Positions 15,307 to 24,811 of a stretch of 64,000 nucleotides of DNA are shown here, in pieces. This stretch comes from Shewanella sp. UCD-KL21. Its GTDB lineage: Bacteria > Pseudomonadota > Gammaproteobacteria > Enterobacterales > Shewanellaceae. Numbering within the stretch: the stretch's first letter is position 1; each line of letters begins with the position of its first letter. Position numbers and translations under genes: made by a program. Under the pieces are notes generated by a model. That model searched no databases, had not been told where the DNA came from, and was given only the letters and a program-made list of their open reading frames with translations. The stretch is taken from contig NZ_MPHK01000013.1 in the NCBI RefSeq assembly GCF_001957135.1, positions 1-64,000 on the forward strand. Direction: 5' to 3'.

Positions 15307-16077
15307 TTACGTCTTACTTTCGCGTTCCTGTTGAGCGATTTCTAAATACTGTTGCGCTGCAGTAATGGCTTTGACAGCCCGAGAGTTAAACTCTCGATGA
15401 TAGAGAATGTAAACCACCAGCAAGCTGGCAATTATCAGTAAGATGGGGTTCCAAAACCAACAAAGCGCTGCCATGGAAAAGTAATAACTGCGTAGACCAT
15501 AATTGTAGGAGTGAGCGGCCTGATCGCCCACAGTAGCCATTTGGCGCGAATACTTTGCTAAGTTTTTATCGGTCCGTGTGCGATCAATGGGCGCTGCGCC
15601 AATCATCACATTTAAAAAGCCATATTGGCGCATTGACCAAGTAAATTGAAAAAAGGCTAATACAAAAATACTTGCCAGCATCGCCAGCTTCACCTGCACT
15701 AAGGCATGATTAGGTTCTGCGGCAAAAGGAATAGAGCTGATCACTTCTTCAAGACGCTCAACTTGAGCAAATAAGGTTAAAACACCCGCCAACACCAGTA
15801 AGGTGGTTGAGGCAAAAAAAGCGATATTACGTTCTAAGTTTGCCAGCAATGATGCCTCACCCACACGGATCTCCTTGGTCATCACTTCGGCCATCCAATG
15901 AATACGGTGCTGATGTAAGCAGCGGGCGATACAGTTCGTTGTTTTAGCCTTTTTACGGGCAAAAAAAGTGTAACCCACCCAGCATGAGAAGAAACAGGCT
16001 AACGCGATAAAATCGATAAAAGAGAAAAGCATAAGACTCAAGCTATTATTGAATTGATGGTTAATTATGCAACACAT
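15307..16077 (-). CDS. DUF599 membrane protein
   Basis: This is an integral membrane protein of unknown function in the DUF599 family. Four or so hydrophobic helices are visible (about residues 17-35, 80-103, 129-150 and 204-228), with the family segments FSCWVGYTFFARKKA and WMAEVMTKEIRVGEASLLAN. The ATG at 16077 has AAGG at good spacing. An ATG at 16032 (MLFSFIDFIALACFF) fits the family N-terminus better but lacks a Shine-Dalgarno, so the start is uncertain. It is followed convergently by the lyase terminator and preceded by gabD on the same strand, 111 bp away. Confidence 0.85.
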   Translation of the reverse strand: MCCIINHQFNNSLSLMLFSFIDFIALACFFSCWVGYTFFARKKAKTTNCIARCLHQHRIHWMAEVMTKEIRVGEASLLANLERNIAFFASTTLLVLAGVLTLFAQVERLEEVISSIPFAAEPNHALVQVKLAMLASIFVLAFFQFTWSMRQYGFLNVMIGAAPIDRTRTDKNLAKYSRQMATVGDQAAHSYNYGLRSYYFSMAALCWFWNPILLIIASLLVVYILYHREFNSRAVKAITAAQQYLEIAQQERESKT

Positions 16078-16188
16078 TACTCTTGCCTTAAATAGCCTTC
16101 ATGTCATTAACCGCTAAATAATCAAGTTTAATAACAGCTAGGCAGCGTTCAGCTTGATTAAAGCGTACATTGACTACCAAGGCAGTCT

Positions 16189-17637
16189 CTAAACCGCTAA
16201 GCAAATGTATTTCATTTCAAGATACTCATCGATACCATGATGAGATCCTTCGCGGCCAAGTCCTGAAGACTTCACTCCGCCAAAAGGGGCGACTTCATTC
16301 GAAATTAACCCGGTATTAACCCCGACCATACCGTACTCAAGGGCTTCTGATACTTGATATACGGTAGAGATATCTTTGGCATAAAAGTAAGCCGCTAAGC
16401 CAAACTCGGTATCATTGGCTTGTTTGATCACTTGTTCAACTGAATCAAATTCAAAAATCGCTGCTAACGGCCCAAAGGTTTCTTCTTTGGCCACTTTCAT
16501 CGACTGCTTTAAGTTAACCAATACTGTCGGCTGAAAATAGTTAGCGCCTAACGCATCGCCCTTACCACCCAATACAATTTGACCGCCTTGTTGCAGCGCA
16601 TCATCAATATGAGCTTGCACCTTTGCCACTGCGGCTTGGTTTATTAATGGCCCAATAGTGACGCCTTCATCTAAGCCGTTACCCACTTTGAGCTGCGCTG
16701 CTGCTTGGGTAAACTTTGTCACAAATTGCTGATATAGGCCTTTTTGAACATAAATACGATTGGCGCACACACAGGTTTGTCCGGCATTACGATATTTGGC
16801 TTGAATAGCCCCTTCAACTGCCGCGTCAATATCGGCATCGTCAAAGACAATAAACGGCGCATTACCGCCAAGCTCAAGGGATAGCTTTTTAATACTCGGC
16901 GCGCATTGCTGCATCAGCTTTACTCCAACAGCGGTTGAGCCAGTAAAAGACAGCTTTCGCACTATGGGGTTAGCACAAAGCTCTGCGCCTATGGCGATGG
17001 CATCGCCGCTGATCACGTTAAAGACTCCAGCAGGAACACCGGCTCGCGTTGCAAGCTCAGCCAACGCCAAGGCACTAAAGGGGGTTTGCGGCGCAGGTTT
17101 AAGCACCATAGTACAACCTGCGGCCAATGCTGGCGCGGCCTTACGGGTGATCATCGCAAGCGGAAAGTTCCATGGCGTAATCGCTGCGGTAACGCCTACA
17201 GGCTGCTTAATCACCATAATGCGTTTATCAGCTTGATGGGCTGGAATGGTCTCACCATAAACCCGTTTGGCCTCTTCAGCGAACCATTGCACAAAAGAGG
17301 CGGCATACGCGACTTCAGCTTTGGCTTCGGCTAATGGCTTACCTTGCTCTAAGGTCATAATCAGCGCTAAATCGTCGCTATGGGCTAATATCAGCTCAAA
17401 CCAAGTCATTAATATTGTTTGGCGCTGTTTGGCTGTGAGCGCTTGCCAAGCTGCTAAGGCACTATTGGCGCTTTCAATGGCTTGCTGGGTTTCAGTCTGG
17501 CCCATTCTTGGCACTGTACCTAGCTCTTTATTGGTGGCAGGATTAATAATCGTGTCGTAATGGCTCGATATGGCATCGCGCCATTGCCCATTGATATAAC
17601 ATTGATGACGTAACAAACTGGGGTCTTGTAAATGCAC
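16189..17637 (-). CDS. gabD: succinate-semialdehyde dehydrogenase GabD
   Basis: GabD oxidises succinate semialdehyde to succinate with NADP+, the last step of GABA use. The GTG at 17637 (following AAAGGA) gives 482 residues, the same length as E. coli GabD, and aligns with its N-terminus; an upstream GTG at 17670 is rejected. Landmarks are ITPWNFPLAMITRKA, the cofactor loop LSFTGSTAVGV, the catalytic Glu in LELGGNAPF and the catalytic Cys in RNAGQTCVCANR. The close identity over the whole length supports GabD over another aldehyde dehydrogenase. No gabT is nearby. Confidence 0.9.
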   Translation of the reverse strand: MHLQDPSLLRHQCYINGQWRDAISSHYDTIINPATNKELGTVPRMGQTETQQAIESANSALAAWQALTAKQRQTILMTWFELILAHSDDLALIMTLEQGKPLAEAKAEVAYAASFVQWFAEEAKRVYGETIPAHQADKRIMVIKQPVGVTAAITPWNFPLAMITRKAAPALAAGCTMVLKPAPQTPFSALALAELATRAGVPAGVFNVISGDAIAIGAELCANPIVRKLSFTGSTAVGVKLMQQCAPSIKKLSLELGGNAPFIVFDDADIDAAVEGAIQAKYRNAGQTCVCANRIYVQKGLYQQFVTKFTQAAAQLKVGNGLDEGVTIGPLINQAAVAKVQAHIDDALQQGGQIVLGGKGDALGANYFQPTVLVNLKQSMKVAKEETFGPLAAIFEFDSVEQVIKQANDTEFGLAAYFYAKDISTVYQVSEALEYGMVGVNTGLISNEVAPFGGVKSSGLGREGSHHGIDEYLEMKYICLAV

Positions 17638-17689
17638 AATCGTATCCTTTAGCAGCAAAATAGCAGGCACTACTATCTTAGCTAAGTTT

Positions 17690-17725
17690 GCTAAGGTTAA
17701 CGAGCTAAGGTTAACGAGCTAACGA
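17690..17725. repeat. 14-bp tandem repeat upstream of gabD
   Basis: GCTAAGGTTAACGA occurs twice in tandem (17690-17703, 17704-17717) followed by a partial third unit. It may be simple slippage or a regulatory repeat for gabD; each unit holds the palindrome GTTAAC. Confidence 0.6.
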
Positions 17726-17762
17726 TTTAGCAACTGGCTGACAATCAAGCTGTGGCCCCATT

Positions 17763-17788
17763 TCGCCCTTTACAATCGCCCTTTACAA
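17763..17788. repeat. 13-bp tandem repeat in the gabD-DUF3634 gap
   Basis: TCGCCCTTTACAA is repeated exactly twice. No function is suggested. Confidence 0.6.
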
Positions 17789-17962
17789 TCGCCGCTAAAA
17801 TGCCCAGTAAATGTGAGCTAGATTACAAAGCGTTAAAAATAATTGCATTCCTCAACTAGCAGAGTATTTTAATCAGTAAGACATTGAAAATTTTGATTTA
17901 ACCTACTGAGTCATTCCAATTAACACTCAAGACACTCAGGCTGTAAATACAAGGATATTGTT

Positions 17963-18307
17963 ATGGTAGATACACTATTTAAAATATTATTTGTGCTGTT
18001 ATTTCTGTTTATCGCTTACAAGCTCATTTTTTCAGGCAGCAGAGGATTAAAAGTCTTTGAAATGCATTTTAAAAACGGCAAACTCGATAAGCACTCGGGG
18101 AAAATTCCTGAAGCATTTCTGCGGGAATGTAAAACTATTGCCAAACACGAAAAACTCACTTGTACCGTCAGAGCTGAAAAGCTGAACGGGGTCAGATTAC
18201 ATGTCTCAGCCAATGTCGGTGACAAAATTACCCAGCGGATCAGAAACGTTTTTCCATTTGAGTATTATGATAAAAAGCAACAGGACAATTCAAAGCTAAA
18301 GGGTTAA
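17963..18307 (+). CDS. DUF3634 small membrane protein
   Basis: The 114-residue protein has one N-terminal membrane helix (about residues 4-22) and a soluble basic domain. SGSRGLKVFEMHFKNGKLDK and KIPEAFLRECKTIAKHEKL fit the DUF3634 family of Shewanella and Vibrio, whose function is unknown. AAGGA precedes the ATG at good spacing. It is a single gene, divergent from gabD and convergent with the lipid cluster. Confidence 0.8.
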   Translation: MVDTLFKILFVLLFLFIAYKLIFSGSRGLKVFEMHFKNGKLDKHSGKIPEAFLRECKTIAKHEKLTCTVRAEKLNGVRLHVSANVGDKITQRIRNVFPFEYYDKKQQDNSKLKG

Positions 18308-18449
18308 GGTAAGCCAGAGAATTTAGCGGTCAATATTCGTTGTATTAGTTATATTTGTTGTATTAGTTGACCGCTACTGTGATGCCTACAATCTTCTTTC
18401 AATCTTTTTTCGGTCAGCCTTCAATCGGCCTTAGCCATTGATATTGGAA

Positions 18450-19046
18450 TTACTCTTTGCTGATAACTAACGTAACCTGAGCCACCGTAACCCCAAACTT
18501 GATGATATCGCTTTTGTTTATAATGGTGCTTTCATCCACTAAAAACATCCAGTCATCAAAATGCACCTCATATTCTGAGTCATCAACCTCTAAAATCATG
18601 TCATAAGCCCAGCGCAGCGCACTGCCTCTGGCCTCACCGGTCGCAGTGCCTAAAATATCATTGGCCGTACCTTCATATTGGCCATTACCTAAATCGGTAA
18701 TATGCCAAATTCGAGTTTGCTTTTCGCCATCATCATAAATAAACCACTCGTTAATAACCCCTTTATTACCTTGCCAACTAGCTTCCATAGTGACGGTAAA
18801 TTTTCGGGTCACTGTGCCTGAGAAGTCTTGTACGATACCCGCCGCTGTTAACTTGCCGTCAAAAAAGCGACTTAAATTCAATTCTGGGGTGGTTTTATCA
18901 TAATCTTCAATAGATGCTGAGGAACACGCCGTCAATAACCCCATCGAAATTACCAGTAAAGATGACTTCTTAGCCATAGCGTAAGCGCGCTGCAACTGTC
19001 GCCACGTCTTGTTCAATGCAGTTAACGCTAAACTTGCTTTAATCAT
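18450..19046 (-). CDS. DUF3833 lipoprotein, last gene of the lipid-modification cluster
   Basis: The protein has a lipoprotein signal ending LLVISMGLLTAC (Cys41) and a DUF3833 domain (NLSRFFDGKLTAAGIVQDFS, then WHITDLGNGQYEGTANDI). Function is unknown. The start at 19046 overlaps the previous stop by 4 bp and has GGAG upstream. An ATG 23 codons later (18977) would give a shorter, more typical signal but has no Shine-Dalgarno. In Vibrio and Shewanella this family is repeatedly linked to Cfa-like methyltransferases and chalcone-isomerase-like proteins, as here. Confidence 0.85.
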   Translation of the reverse strand: MIKASLALTALNKTWRQLQRAYAMAKKSSLLVISMGLLTACSSASIEDYDKTTPELNLSRFFDGKLTAAGIVQDFSGTVTRKFTVTMEASWQGNKGVINEWFIYDDGEKQTRIWHITDLGNGQYEGTANDILGTATGEARGSALRWAYDMILEVDDSEYEVHFDDWMFLVDESTIINKSDIIKFGVTVAQVTLVISKE

Positions 19047-19795
19047 TTCTTAACTCCAATTAACTGCTGACGCAATTTAGGCCTACTGGTATTTTCTGAT
19101 AACCAAATGCCAAGAAATGCGTCTGCAAAGCCCGGCTCTAAGATCATCGCCAAAGGCTGTTCGTTATAAAAAAACTGGCCTTTATTTTGCTCGTGCATCA
19201 TAAAGCTTAGGGTGTCACCTTGCTTAACATCAGGCCATATACCTTCTAGGTGAGCCTGCAATTGAGGGATACGACTTTGCTCGATACCAATGTGCTGCCA
19301 CTGCTCTACGGTGGCTTCAATTAAATCTTCTGCGTCAATATCTCTATGGTATTGGATCTCAAGTTTAAGTGGATATTGCTGATTTTTATATTCACCATCT
19401 ACTGACATTAACTTGGCGCTGTAAACCGAAAACCACAATAAATCCAGATCGGCTTGACCTACCAGTTTAAAATCTGTCGCGGCTAATGCTGTCGAAGCAG
19501 GTGTCATTATCTTTGATGAAGAGTGCATTGATGAAGAATGCACTGATGAAGATTGCGCTGACGAAATGAGTGCTGCAGTGGTAGCAGGTTCAGTATTTAA
19601 CTCTTGTGCGTTAGCTAATGCGTTTGTACTCATAACCGCTAAAACACTGGCACTAAACCATACCCGAGCTAATTTAAAAGCGGCTAATTTCAAAGCCGCG
19701 ACTTTAAAAGTAGCTAAGTGAAAACTTGCCAGTTTACTTAGCCCAAGCGAATTTGGAACTGCTAACCAGCGTATCCGAGAATCACTATTCATCAT
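19043..19795 (-). CDS. chalcone-isomerase-like periplasmic protein
   Basis: The C-terminal ~150 residues match the bacterial chalcone isomerase-like family: FKLVGQADLDLLWFSVYSAK, then LEIQYHRDIDAEDLIEATV and the end GFADAFLGIWLSENTSRPKL. The ATG at 19795 with GAGGAA upstream is chosen; the longer frame to 19966 runs into the previous gene. The N-terminus is odd: a hydrophobic stretch with repeated K-L-A units, then a serine/histidine-rich low-complexity linker encoded by 15-bp DNA repeats. A signal peptide ending near NALA is likely. The substrate in bacteria is unknown; a lipid role fits the cluster. Confidence 0.82.
   Translation of the reverse strand: MMNSDSRIRWLAVPNSLGLSKLASFHLATFKVAALKLAAFKLARVWFSASVLAVMSTNALANAQELNTEPATTAALISSAQSSSVHSSSMHSSSKIMTPASTALAATDFKLVGQADLDLLWFSVYSAKLMSVDGEYKNQQYPLKLEIQYHRDIDAEDLIEATVEQWQHIGIEQSRIPQLQAHLEGIWPDVKQGDTLSFMMHEQNKGQFFYNEQPLAMILEPGFADAFLGIWLSENTSRPKLRQQLIGVKK
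19515..19574 (-). repeat. 15-bp repeats coding the Ser/His linker of the chalcone-isomerase-like protein
   Basis: Four 15-bp units, GATGAAGAGTGCATT and variants, start at 19515, 19530, 19545 and 19560. They encode SSxHS-type pentapeptides on the minus strand. The region is prone to slippage and may vary between strains. Confidence 0.7.
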
Positions 19796-19878
19796 ATTGA
19801 GTTCCTCTATTAAGCCGATATCATTAGCCAACCTCAGCCAGATAATTGCGCCGCAGTTAGCTACACAACAATGGGGAA

Positions 19879-20403
19879 TTATATAAGCTGAGAAATTTGT
19901 TTTACTTCGTGTTTGTGGCGAATGAACTTGGCAATGTATAAAAATAACGGCATTAACAAGGCCCAAATCATGGCTAAAATTGCAGTGGTAAACAAATCGC
20001 CATGAGGGAAGTCGACCGCGCCAAAGTTGGCTCCCGCAAGGTAACTTAAACTGCCAAATACGCCACCAACTAACACTTGAACAATAATGGGTAAGCCGCT
20101 AAAAAAGCCTAAACTGTAATTAAGTGAAATCGCAAAATAACACCACAGCAGTAATAACCATATGGGCACAACCGTAAATGAAAATAGCCCCGTTAGGGTA
20201 AGGGTTAAATCAATTAGCACCCCGATAATGGTGCAACTGAGCATGACTTTGAAGTCCAATGCCCGTTGACGGCTGACGATAAAGTGCCAAATCAACAATA
20301 ACCCTGGGATATATAGCAGCTGATTGCCAGCTAATACCCCTGCCCACCAGATAATCTGAAAGGCAATAACATTGATGATGATATTATGATTAACCCAGAG
20401 CAT
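19879..20403 (-). CDS. DUF2878 membrane protein
   Basis: The 174-residue protein is almost entirely hydrophobic, with about five membrane helices. It matches the DUF2878 family (IIWWAGVLAGNQLLYIPGLL near the N-terminus, FPHGDLFTTAILAMIWALLM near the C-terminus). The start is 5 bp after the cfa stop, so it belongs to the same operon. It may act as a membrane partner of the methyltransferase or in lipid transport. Function is unknown. Confidence 0.8.
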   Translation of the reverse strand: MLWVNHNIIINVIAFQIIWWAGVLAGNQLLYIPGLLLIWHFIVSRQRALDFKVMLSCTIIGVLIDLTLTLTGLFSFTVVPIWLLLLWCYFAISLNYSLGFFSGLPIIVQVLVGGVFGSLSYLAGANFGAVDFPHGDLFTTAILAMIWALLMPLFLYIAKFIRHKHEVKQISQLI

Positions 20404-20408
20404 ATACG

Positions 20409-21686
20409 TTATGCGCCACTGGCTAATGCAGTACGATATTGCGGCCTTACCGCCACTAAATGTACTGTGCTGGTGGTTCTTTCTAAAAATCCACCTTCAC
20501 AATAACTCAGGTAAAACTTCCACATTCTGATAAAGTCTTCGCCATAACCCATCTCTTTGATGCGTTGTTGGGCTTTATCAAATTTTTCATGCCAATGGTT
20601 TAAGGTTTGAGCGTAATCTTTACCCATATCATTAATGGACCACACCACCATGTCAGTTTTATTGGCTATGTGCTTATTCATTTCACTGATAGACGGTAAA
20701 CAACCACCAGGGAAGATATAACGTTGAATAAAGTCGACACTTTTACGGTAACTGTCATAGCGCTGATCTGCTATGGTAATGGCTTGAATTAGCATGCGCC
20801 CATTTGGCTTAAGTAAACTTTCTAACTTTTTAAAGAAACCCGGTAAATACTCATGACCTACCGCTTCAATCATTTCAATGGACACCACCCGGTCATACTC
20901 ACCGCTCAAAATACGGTAATCGTCTTTTAACAAAGTAATTTTGTCAGTTAAGCCTTCTTGCTCTACCCGCTCTAGCGCGTAATCGTATTGTGCATCAGAG
21001 ATAGTGGTTGTAGTTACGGTGACATCAAAGTGCTTGGCGGCATATATCGCCAGCGCCCCCCAACCAGTACCGACCTCAAGAACGGTTTGCCCCGCTTGTA
21101 AATCAAGACGCTCACAAATGGTTTGCAGCTTATGCTGCTGGGCTTGCTCTAAACTGGCATCGTGGTGCGGGTATAGCGCGCTTGAATAGAGCATTTCTTT
21201 ATCTAGAAACTGCTCATACATCGGGTTGCCTAAATCATAATGCGCCAGAATATTGCGCTTTGAACCCGTTGATGAATTGCGGTTAAACAAATGACCGATA
21301 CGATTAATACCAACACTAAACCATGAAAAGTAACGCTCAATTTTATCCAGCAATGAGAGGTTTCGGGCAAAAAGCTGCACCACTTTAGTTAAATCAGGGC
21401 TCGACCAATGGCCTTGAATATAGGCTTCGCCTGCGCCAATTGAACCGCCCCAAATGATCTGCTTGTAAAAACTGGGGTGAGATACCTGCATTGTGGCATG
21501 TAAGTCAGAATCGACATTGCCAAAGCTTAAGCTTTGCTCTGAGCTGCCAATGGCAGAATTATCAGAGCTAACAATGGTAAGATGTCCATCTGACAAGTGG
21601 GCTAATGCCTTAAGTAAAATCTTCTTCGCAAAGCTGTCAGAAATAGTCTCTTGCACTAAGCTGGTGTTGGTTGCCGCATTTTCCAT
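20409..21686 (-). CDS. cfa: cyclopropane-fatty-acyl-phospholipid synthase family methyltransferase
   Basis: Members transfer a methylene or methyl group from S-adenosylmethionine to unsaturated phospholipid acyl chains at the membrane surface. The 425-residue length is typical. The lead-in segment LDKEMLYSSALYPHHDASLE, the SAM-binding VLEVGTGWGALAIYAAK, and YIFPGGCLPSISEMNKHI are all present. The context (FAD oxidoreductase, DUF1365, chalcone-isomerase-like) differs from a lone stress-type cfa. It may therefore make a modified lipid other than a plain cyclopropane, for example a methylated or furan fatty acid. That product is inference. Confidence 0.88.
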   Translation of the reverse strand: MENAATNTSLVQETISDSFAKKILLKALAHLSDGHLTIVSSDNSAIGSSEQSLSFGNVDSDLHATMQVSHPSFYKQIIWGGSIGAGEAYIQGHWSSPDLTKVVQLFARNLSLLDKIERYFSWFSVGINRIGHLFNRNSSTGSKRNILAHYDLGNPMYEQFLDKEMLYSSALYPHHDASLEQAQQHKLQTICERLDLQAGQTVLEVGTGWGALAIYAAKHFDVTVTTTTISDAQYDYALERVEQEGLTDKITLLKDDYRILSGEYDRVVSIEMIEAVGHEYLPGFFKKLESLLKPNGRMLIQAITIADQRYDSYRKSVDFIQRYIFPGGCLPSISEMNKHIANKTDMVVWSINDMGKDYAQTLNHWHEKFDKAQQRIKEMGYGEDFIRMWKFYLSYCEGGFLERTTSTVHLVAVRPQYRTALASGA

Positions 21687-21877
21687 AACTCTCTCCGCTG
21701 ACTACTTTTTTATATGCAATTTTTAATGCGCTATTAGTATTTTAGCTGTAAATTTTATTTTTACTCATAAACAACAGGTTAGATTTCAATACACTGAAAC
21801 TCTCGCTAGGCAAAAATTGTATGTTATGAGTTAAACATTACTAAACCAATACGCATCATTTCATGATTTGGTTTAAT

Positions 21878-22681
21878 TTAAGTTTGTGGATGAGAGATAA
21901 AAGGGATCCGTTTAATAAATAACTTCAGCGCCTGCCAATAAATTCCAAACATAATCTTTAATGTCATTAGCGGAAAACTGAGCAACATACTGCGGATATT
22001 TTTGGCGGTAAAATCCTTTTTATTGAGCAACAAACTGGCATCGAACAGCTTATTGTCGGCATCATCCCGGTTTTGTATGGTCACATTTAAGCGCTTGCTT
22101 GGCGCAATCACCTTCCAAAAATAATGCATCTCAAGATCCATAAAGGGCGAAACATGAAACACTTTATCTGTGGTGGTGGTTTTAGTGAGATTGACTAAGT
22201 AACAGTGGCGCTGATCCCATGGCGTATTACTTACCTCCGCCAGCATATAAACCGCTTGGTCACCTTGATAGCAAAAATAGAAGTTCACCGGACTAAAATA
22301 AAAACCAAAATGCCTCACTTGGCCAGCAAACACCACCTTATTGCAATTAACGTCAGCCCCAAGCTTTGCTATCGTCCATAACACCCGCTGTTTTAGCGCT
22401 TGCGGCGGCGTTACTTTATCTGTCGATGCCTTATCAATAAGGGCGAAATCAACAGGAGCGCAATCAAACTGGCTTTCAAGGGCATTCAAATAATCATCGG
22501 GATTAAATCTTAAAATGGCTCGGCTAGCTGCGCTAAATAAACGGCTAACCTTAGATAGCTGCGCCACTTCATCTAAGTCTATTGCCAGTAAGGCAATCTG
22601 ATAACTGAAGCTGTGCTGCTTAGGCGTAAAACGCCGATGAACAATATCGCCACTGTAAATACCGCTAGTAAAGTTACTCAT
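21878..22681 (-). CDS. DUF1365 family protein
   Basis: The 267-residue soluble protein matches DUF1365: [20 protein letters not shown] at the start, [15 protein letters not shown] in the middle, and [15 protein letters not shown] later. The function is not established, but it is regularly found with an FAD amine-oxidase-like protein and a Cfa-like methyltransferase. It overlaps the FAD gene by 4 bp. After its stop, 21842-21875 can form a hairpin (TAAACCAA with TTGGTTTA) in the 191-bp gap to cfa, perhaps an RNA processing site. Confidence 0.85.
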   Translation of the reverse strand: MSNFTSGIYSGDIVHRRFTPKQHSFSYQIALLAIDLDEVAQLSKVSRLFSAASRAILRFNPDDYLNALESQFDCAPVDFALIDKASTDKVTPPQALKQRVLWTIAKLGADVNCNKVVFAGQVRHFGFYFSPVNFYFCYQGDQAVYMLAEVSNTPWDQRHCYLVNLTKTTTTDKVFHVSPFMDLEMHYFWKVIAPSKRLNVTIQNRDDADNKLFDASLLLNKKDFTAKNIRSMLLSFPLMTLKIMFGIYWQALKLFIKRIPFISHPQT

Positions 22682-23946
22682 AGGCTAATGCCAAAATCAT
22701 TGCACACATCAAGTGCGCTGTGAACGCCATCTTCATGAAAACCGTTATACCAATAGGCACCGGCAAAGTGAGTATGATTAACGCCGCAAATGCGTTTACG
22801 CTCACCTTGGGCTTTCATGCTCGACTCATTAAACACTGGATGGGCATAATTGAATTTTCTAAGAATTTTAGACTCATCAATTAAATCCGTTTGATTTAAC
22901 GTCACACAAAACGTCGGCGCATCTTTGGGTAAGCGCTGCAAAATGTTCATGTTATAAGTCACGCTGGCAGGTCTATCGGCAATTTCAGCTGCATCTTTGC
23001 CTTCTAGGCGGTAATTCCAACTGGCCCATGCCGCTTTACGTTTTGGCAGTAAGTTGGTATCTGTATGCAATACTACTTCGTTATTTTGATATGCCATCGC
23101 GCCAAGTATTTGTTTTTCATCGTCTGTAGCATCACTAAGCATCGCCAGCGCTTGATCACTGTGACAGGCTAGAATGACTTCATCAAAGCGTTGAAGTTCG
23201 CCATCATTAATACGTAAGTTAACTCCATCGTCGCTGCGTTCAATGGCGGTTACTGCAGAGTTTAAAAACAATCGTTGTTTGAAGGGAGCAATAAGCGCAG
23301 GAATATAGCTGCGAGAGCCACCTTTTAAGACATACCATTGTGGGCGGTCACTGATATTAAGTAAGCCATGGTTATGGAAAAATTGAATAAAAAAGCGCAG
23401 TGAGAATTTACGCATATCATTGATACTGGCAGACCAAATGGCCGCGCCCATTGGCAAGATATAATGCTCGCTAAAAAAGTCAGAGAAACCTTGAGCATCT
23501 AAAAACTGCCCTAAACTGTCACTCGGGTAGTTTTCAGCTTCAAAGATGGCCTTGCATTGATTATTAAAACGCACTATCTCGGCTAAAAACTTATAGAAAT
23601 CAGGTTTTAGCAAGTTACGGCGTTGGGCAAACATGCTCCACAAGGTATGGCCATTGTATTCCAATCCGGTTTGCACATTACGCACACTAAAGCTCATTTC
23701 AGTGGGTAATGATTCAATGTCCATTTTTGCCATTAGCTTTTGAAAACGTGGGTAAGTTCGGTCATTAAAGACAATAAAACCACTGTCGATAGCATAAGGC
23801 TTACCGCCAACTTCAACATCAATGGTCGCAGTATGGCCGCCAATATAATCATTAGCTTCAAATACGCTGACTTGATGAAGTTCACTGAGTAAATGTGCAC
23901 AGGTCAGTCCTGAAATACCCGATCCCACAACCGCTATTTTTTTCAT
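22678..23946 (-). CDS. FAD-dependent amine-oxidase-like/NAD(P)-binding oxidoreductase
   Basis: The 422-residue protein starts with a Rossmann FAD-binding motif, [20 protein letters not shown], then [17 protein letters not shown]. The substrate part has [20 protein letters not shown] and the C-terminus has [20 protein letters not shown]. This is the amine oxidase/phytoene-desaturase-like family found next to DUF1365. A desaturation or oxidation of lipid acyl chains before or after methylation would fit. The 4-bp overlap with the DUF1365 gene suggests coupled translation. Confidence 0.87.
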   Translation of the reverse strand: MKKIAVVGSGISGLTCAHLLSELHQVSVFEANDYIGGHTATIDVEVGGKPYAIDSGFIVFNDRTYPRFQKLMAKMDIESLPTEMSFSVRNVQTGLEYNGHTLWSMFAQRRNLLKPDFYKFLAEIVRFNNQCKAIFEAENYPSDSLGQFLDAQGFSDFFSEHYILPMGAAIWSASINDMRKFSLRFFIQFFHNHGLLNISDRPQWYVLKGGSRSYIPALIAPFKQRLFLNSAVTAIERSDDGVNLRINDGELQRFDEVILACHSDQALAMLSDATDDEKQILGAMAYQNNEVVLHTDTNLLPKRKAAWASWNYRLEGKDAAEIADRPASVTYNMNILQRLPKDAPTFCVTLNQTDLIDESKILRKFNYAHPVFNESSMKAQGERKRICGVNHTHFAGAYWYNGFHEDGVHSALDVCNDFGISL

Positions 23947-24025
23947 ATTAATCCTTCAATTGGTTATTATTTTTGTTATGACGACAGTGTATCGCATTGT
24001 TATTATTTGATTATCTTAAACAGCA

Positions 24026-24811
24026 TCAATTGGCTTTTGGCGCTAACATTTTAGTAATTAATCTTGCGGGCAGTAAAGATAAGCCCTTTAATAAAAAGGT
24101 AAATCGCTTTGGAAAATGAATTTCATCTTTGGCTTTTTTTAATTCTTTAAATATCGTCATTGCCGCTTTTTCAGCAGTTATTTGCATCGGCATAGCAAAG
24201 TCGTTTTTATCAGTTAATGGGGTTTTCACAAAGCCTGGGCAAATAACACTCACACCAATACCGATTGCTTTTAAATCAAGACGAAGACTAGTGGCAAGGT
24301 AACTCACTGCAGCCTTTGAGGCGCCATAGGCTTCAGCCTTAGGAAAAGGTAAATAGGTCGCACTGGAACTCATTAACGCCACTCTGCCGTTGATAGTCAC
24401 TAGCGGCAAGAAATGCTCTAAACAATAACCCATTGAAACAACATTAGTTTGGATCACCCGTTCAAATAATGCGCCATCAAAGCGCATTGGATTTTCAATG
24501 TATTCACAACTGCCCGCATTAAGAATAACCAGCTGTAATTTTGCGTTAGATGCGACTAATTTATCTGATAATGTGTGCGCTGCGGTTTCAATTTGCGCTT
24601 TATCATTAATATCAAAAGCAAGCGTCACTGCGCCATTAATGGCATTTAAACGCTGCTCATTACGACCACAAGCAAACACCATGTAGCCTTTTTCAACATA
24701 AAGCATTGCCAGTGCTAGGCCTATACCAGAACTGGCTCCAGTGATTAACACTGCCGGTCTTGCTGTTGGTTGATGAAGGTTTCCTTGATGAGAGTTAGCT
24801 TGTTCCATCAT
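24026..24811 (-). CDS. short-chain dehydrogenase/reductase
   Basis: The 261-residue protein is a classical SDR. TGASSGIG (about residues 25-32) binds the cofactor, NAG is in LVILNAGSCEY, and the catalytic Ser and YxxxK are in ALMSSSATYLPFPKAEAYGA and YGASKAAVSYLATSLR. ACGRNEQRL suggests NADP(H). The substrate is unknown; in this cluster a lipid intermediate is likely. The start overlaps the previous stop by 4 bp, and it is 79 bp upstream of the FAD gene. Confidence 0.9.
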   Translation of the reverse strand: MMEQANSHQGNLHQPTARPAVLITGASSGIGLALAMLYVEKGYMVFACGRNEQRLNAINGAVTLAFDINDKAQIETAAHTLSDKLVASNAKLQLVILNAGSCEYIENPMRFDGALFERVIQTNVVSMGYCLEHFLPLVTINGRVALMSSSATYLPFPKAEAYGASKAAVSYLATSLRLDLKAIGIGVSVICPGFVKTPLTDKNDFAMPMQITAEKAAMTIFKELKKAKDEIHFPKRFTFLLKGLSLLPARLITKMLAPKAN

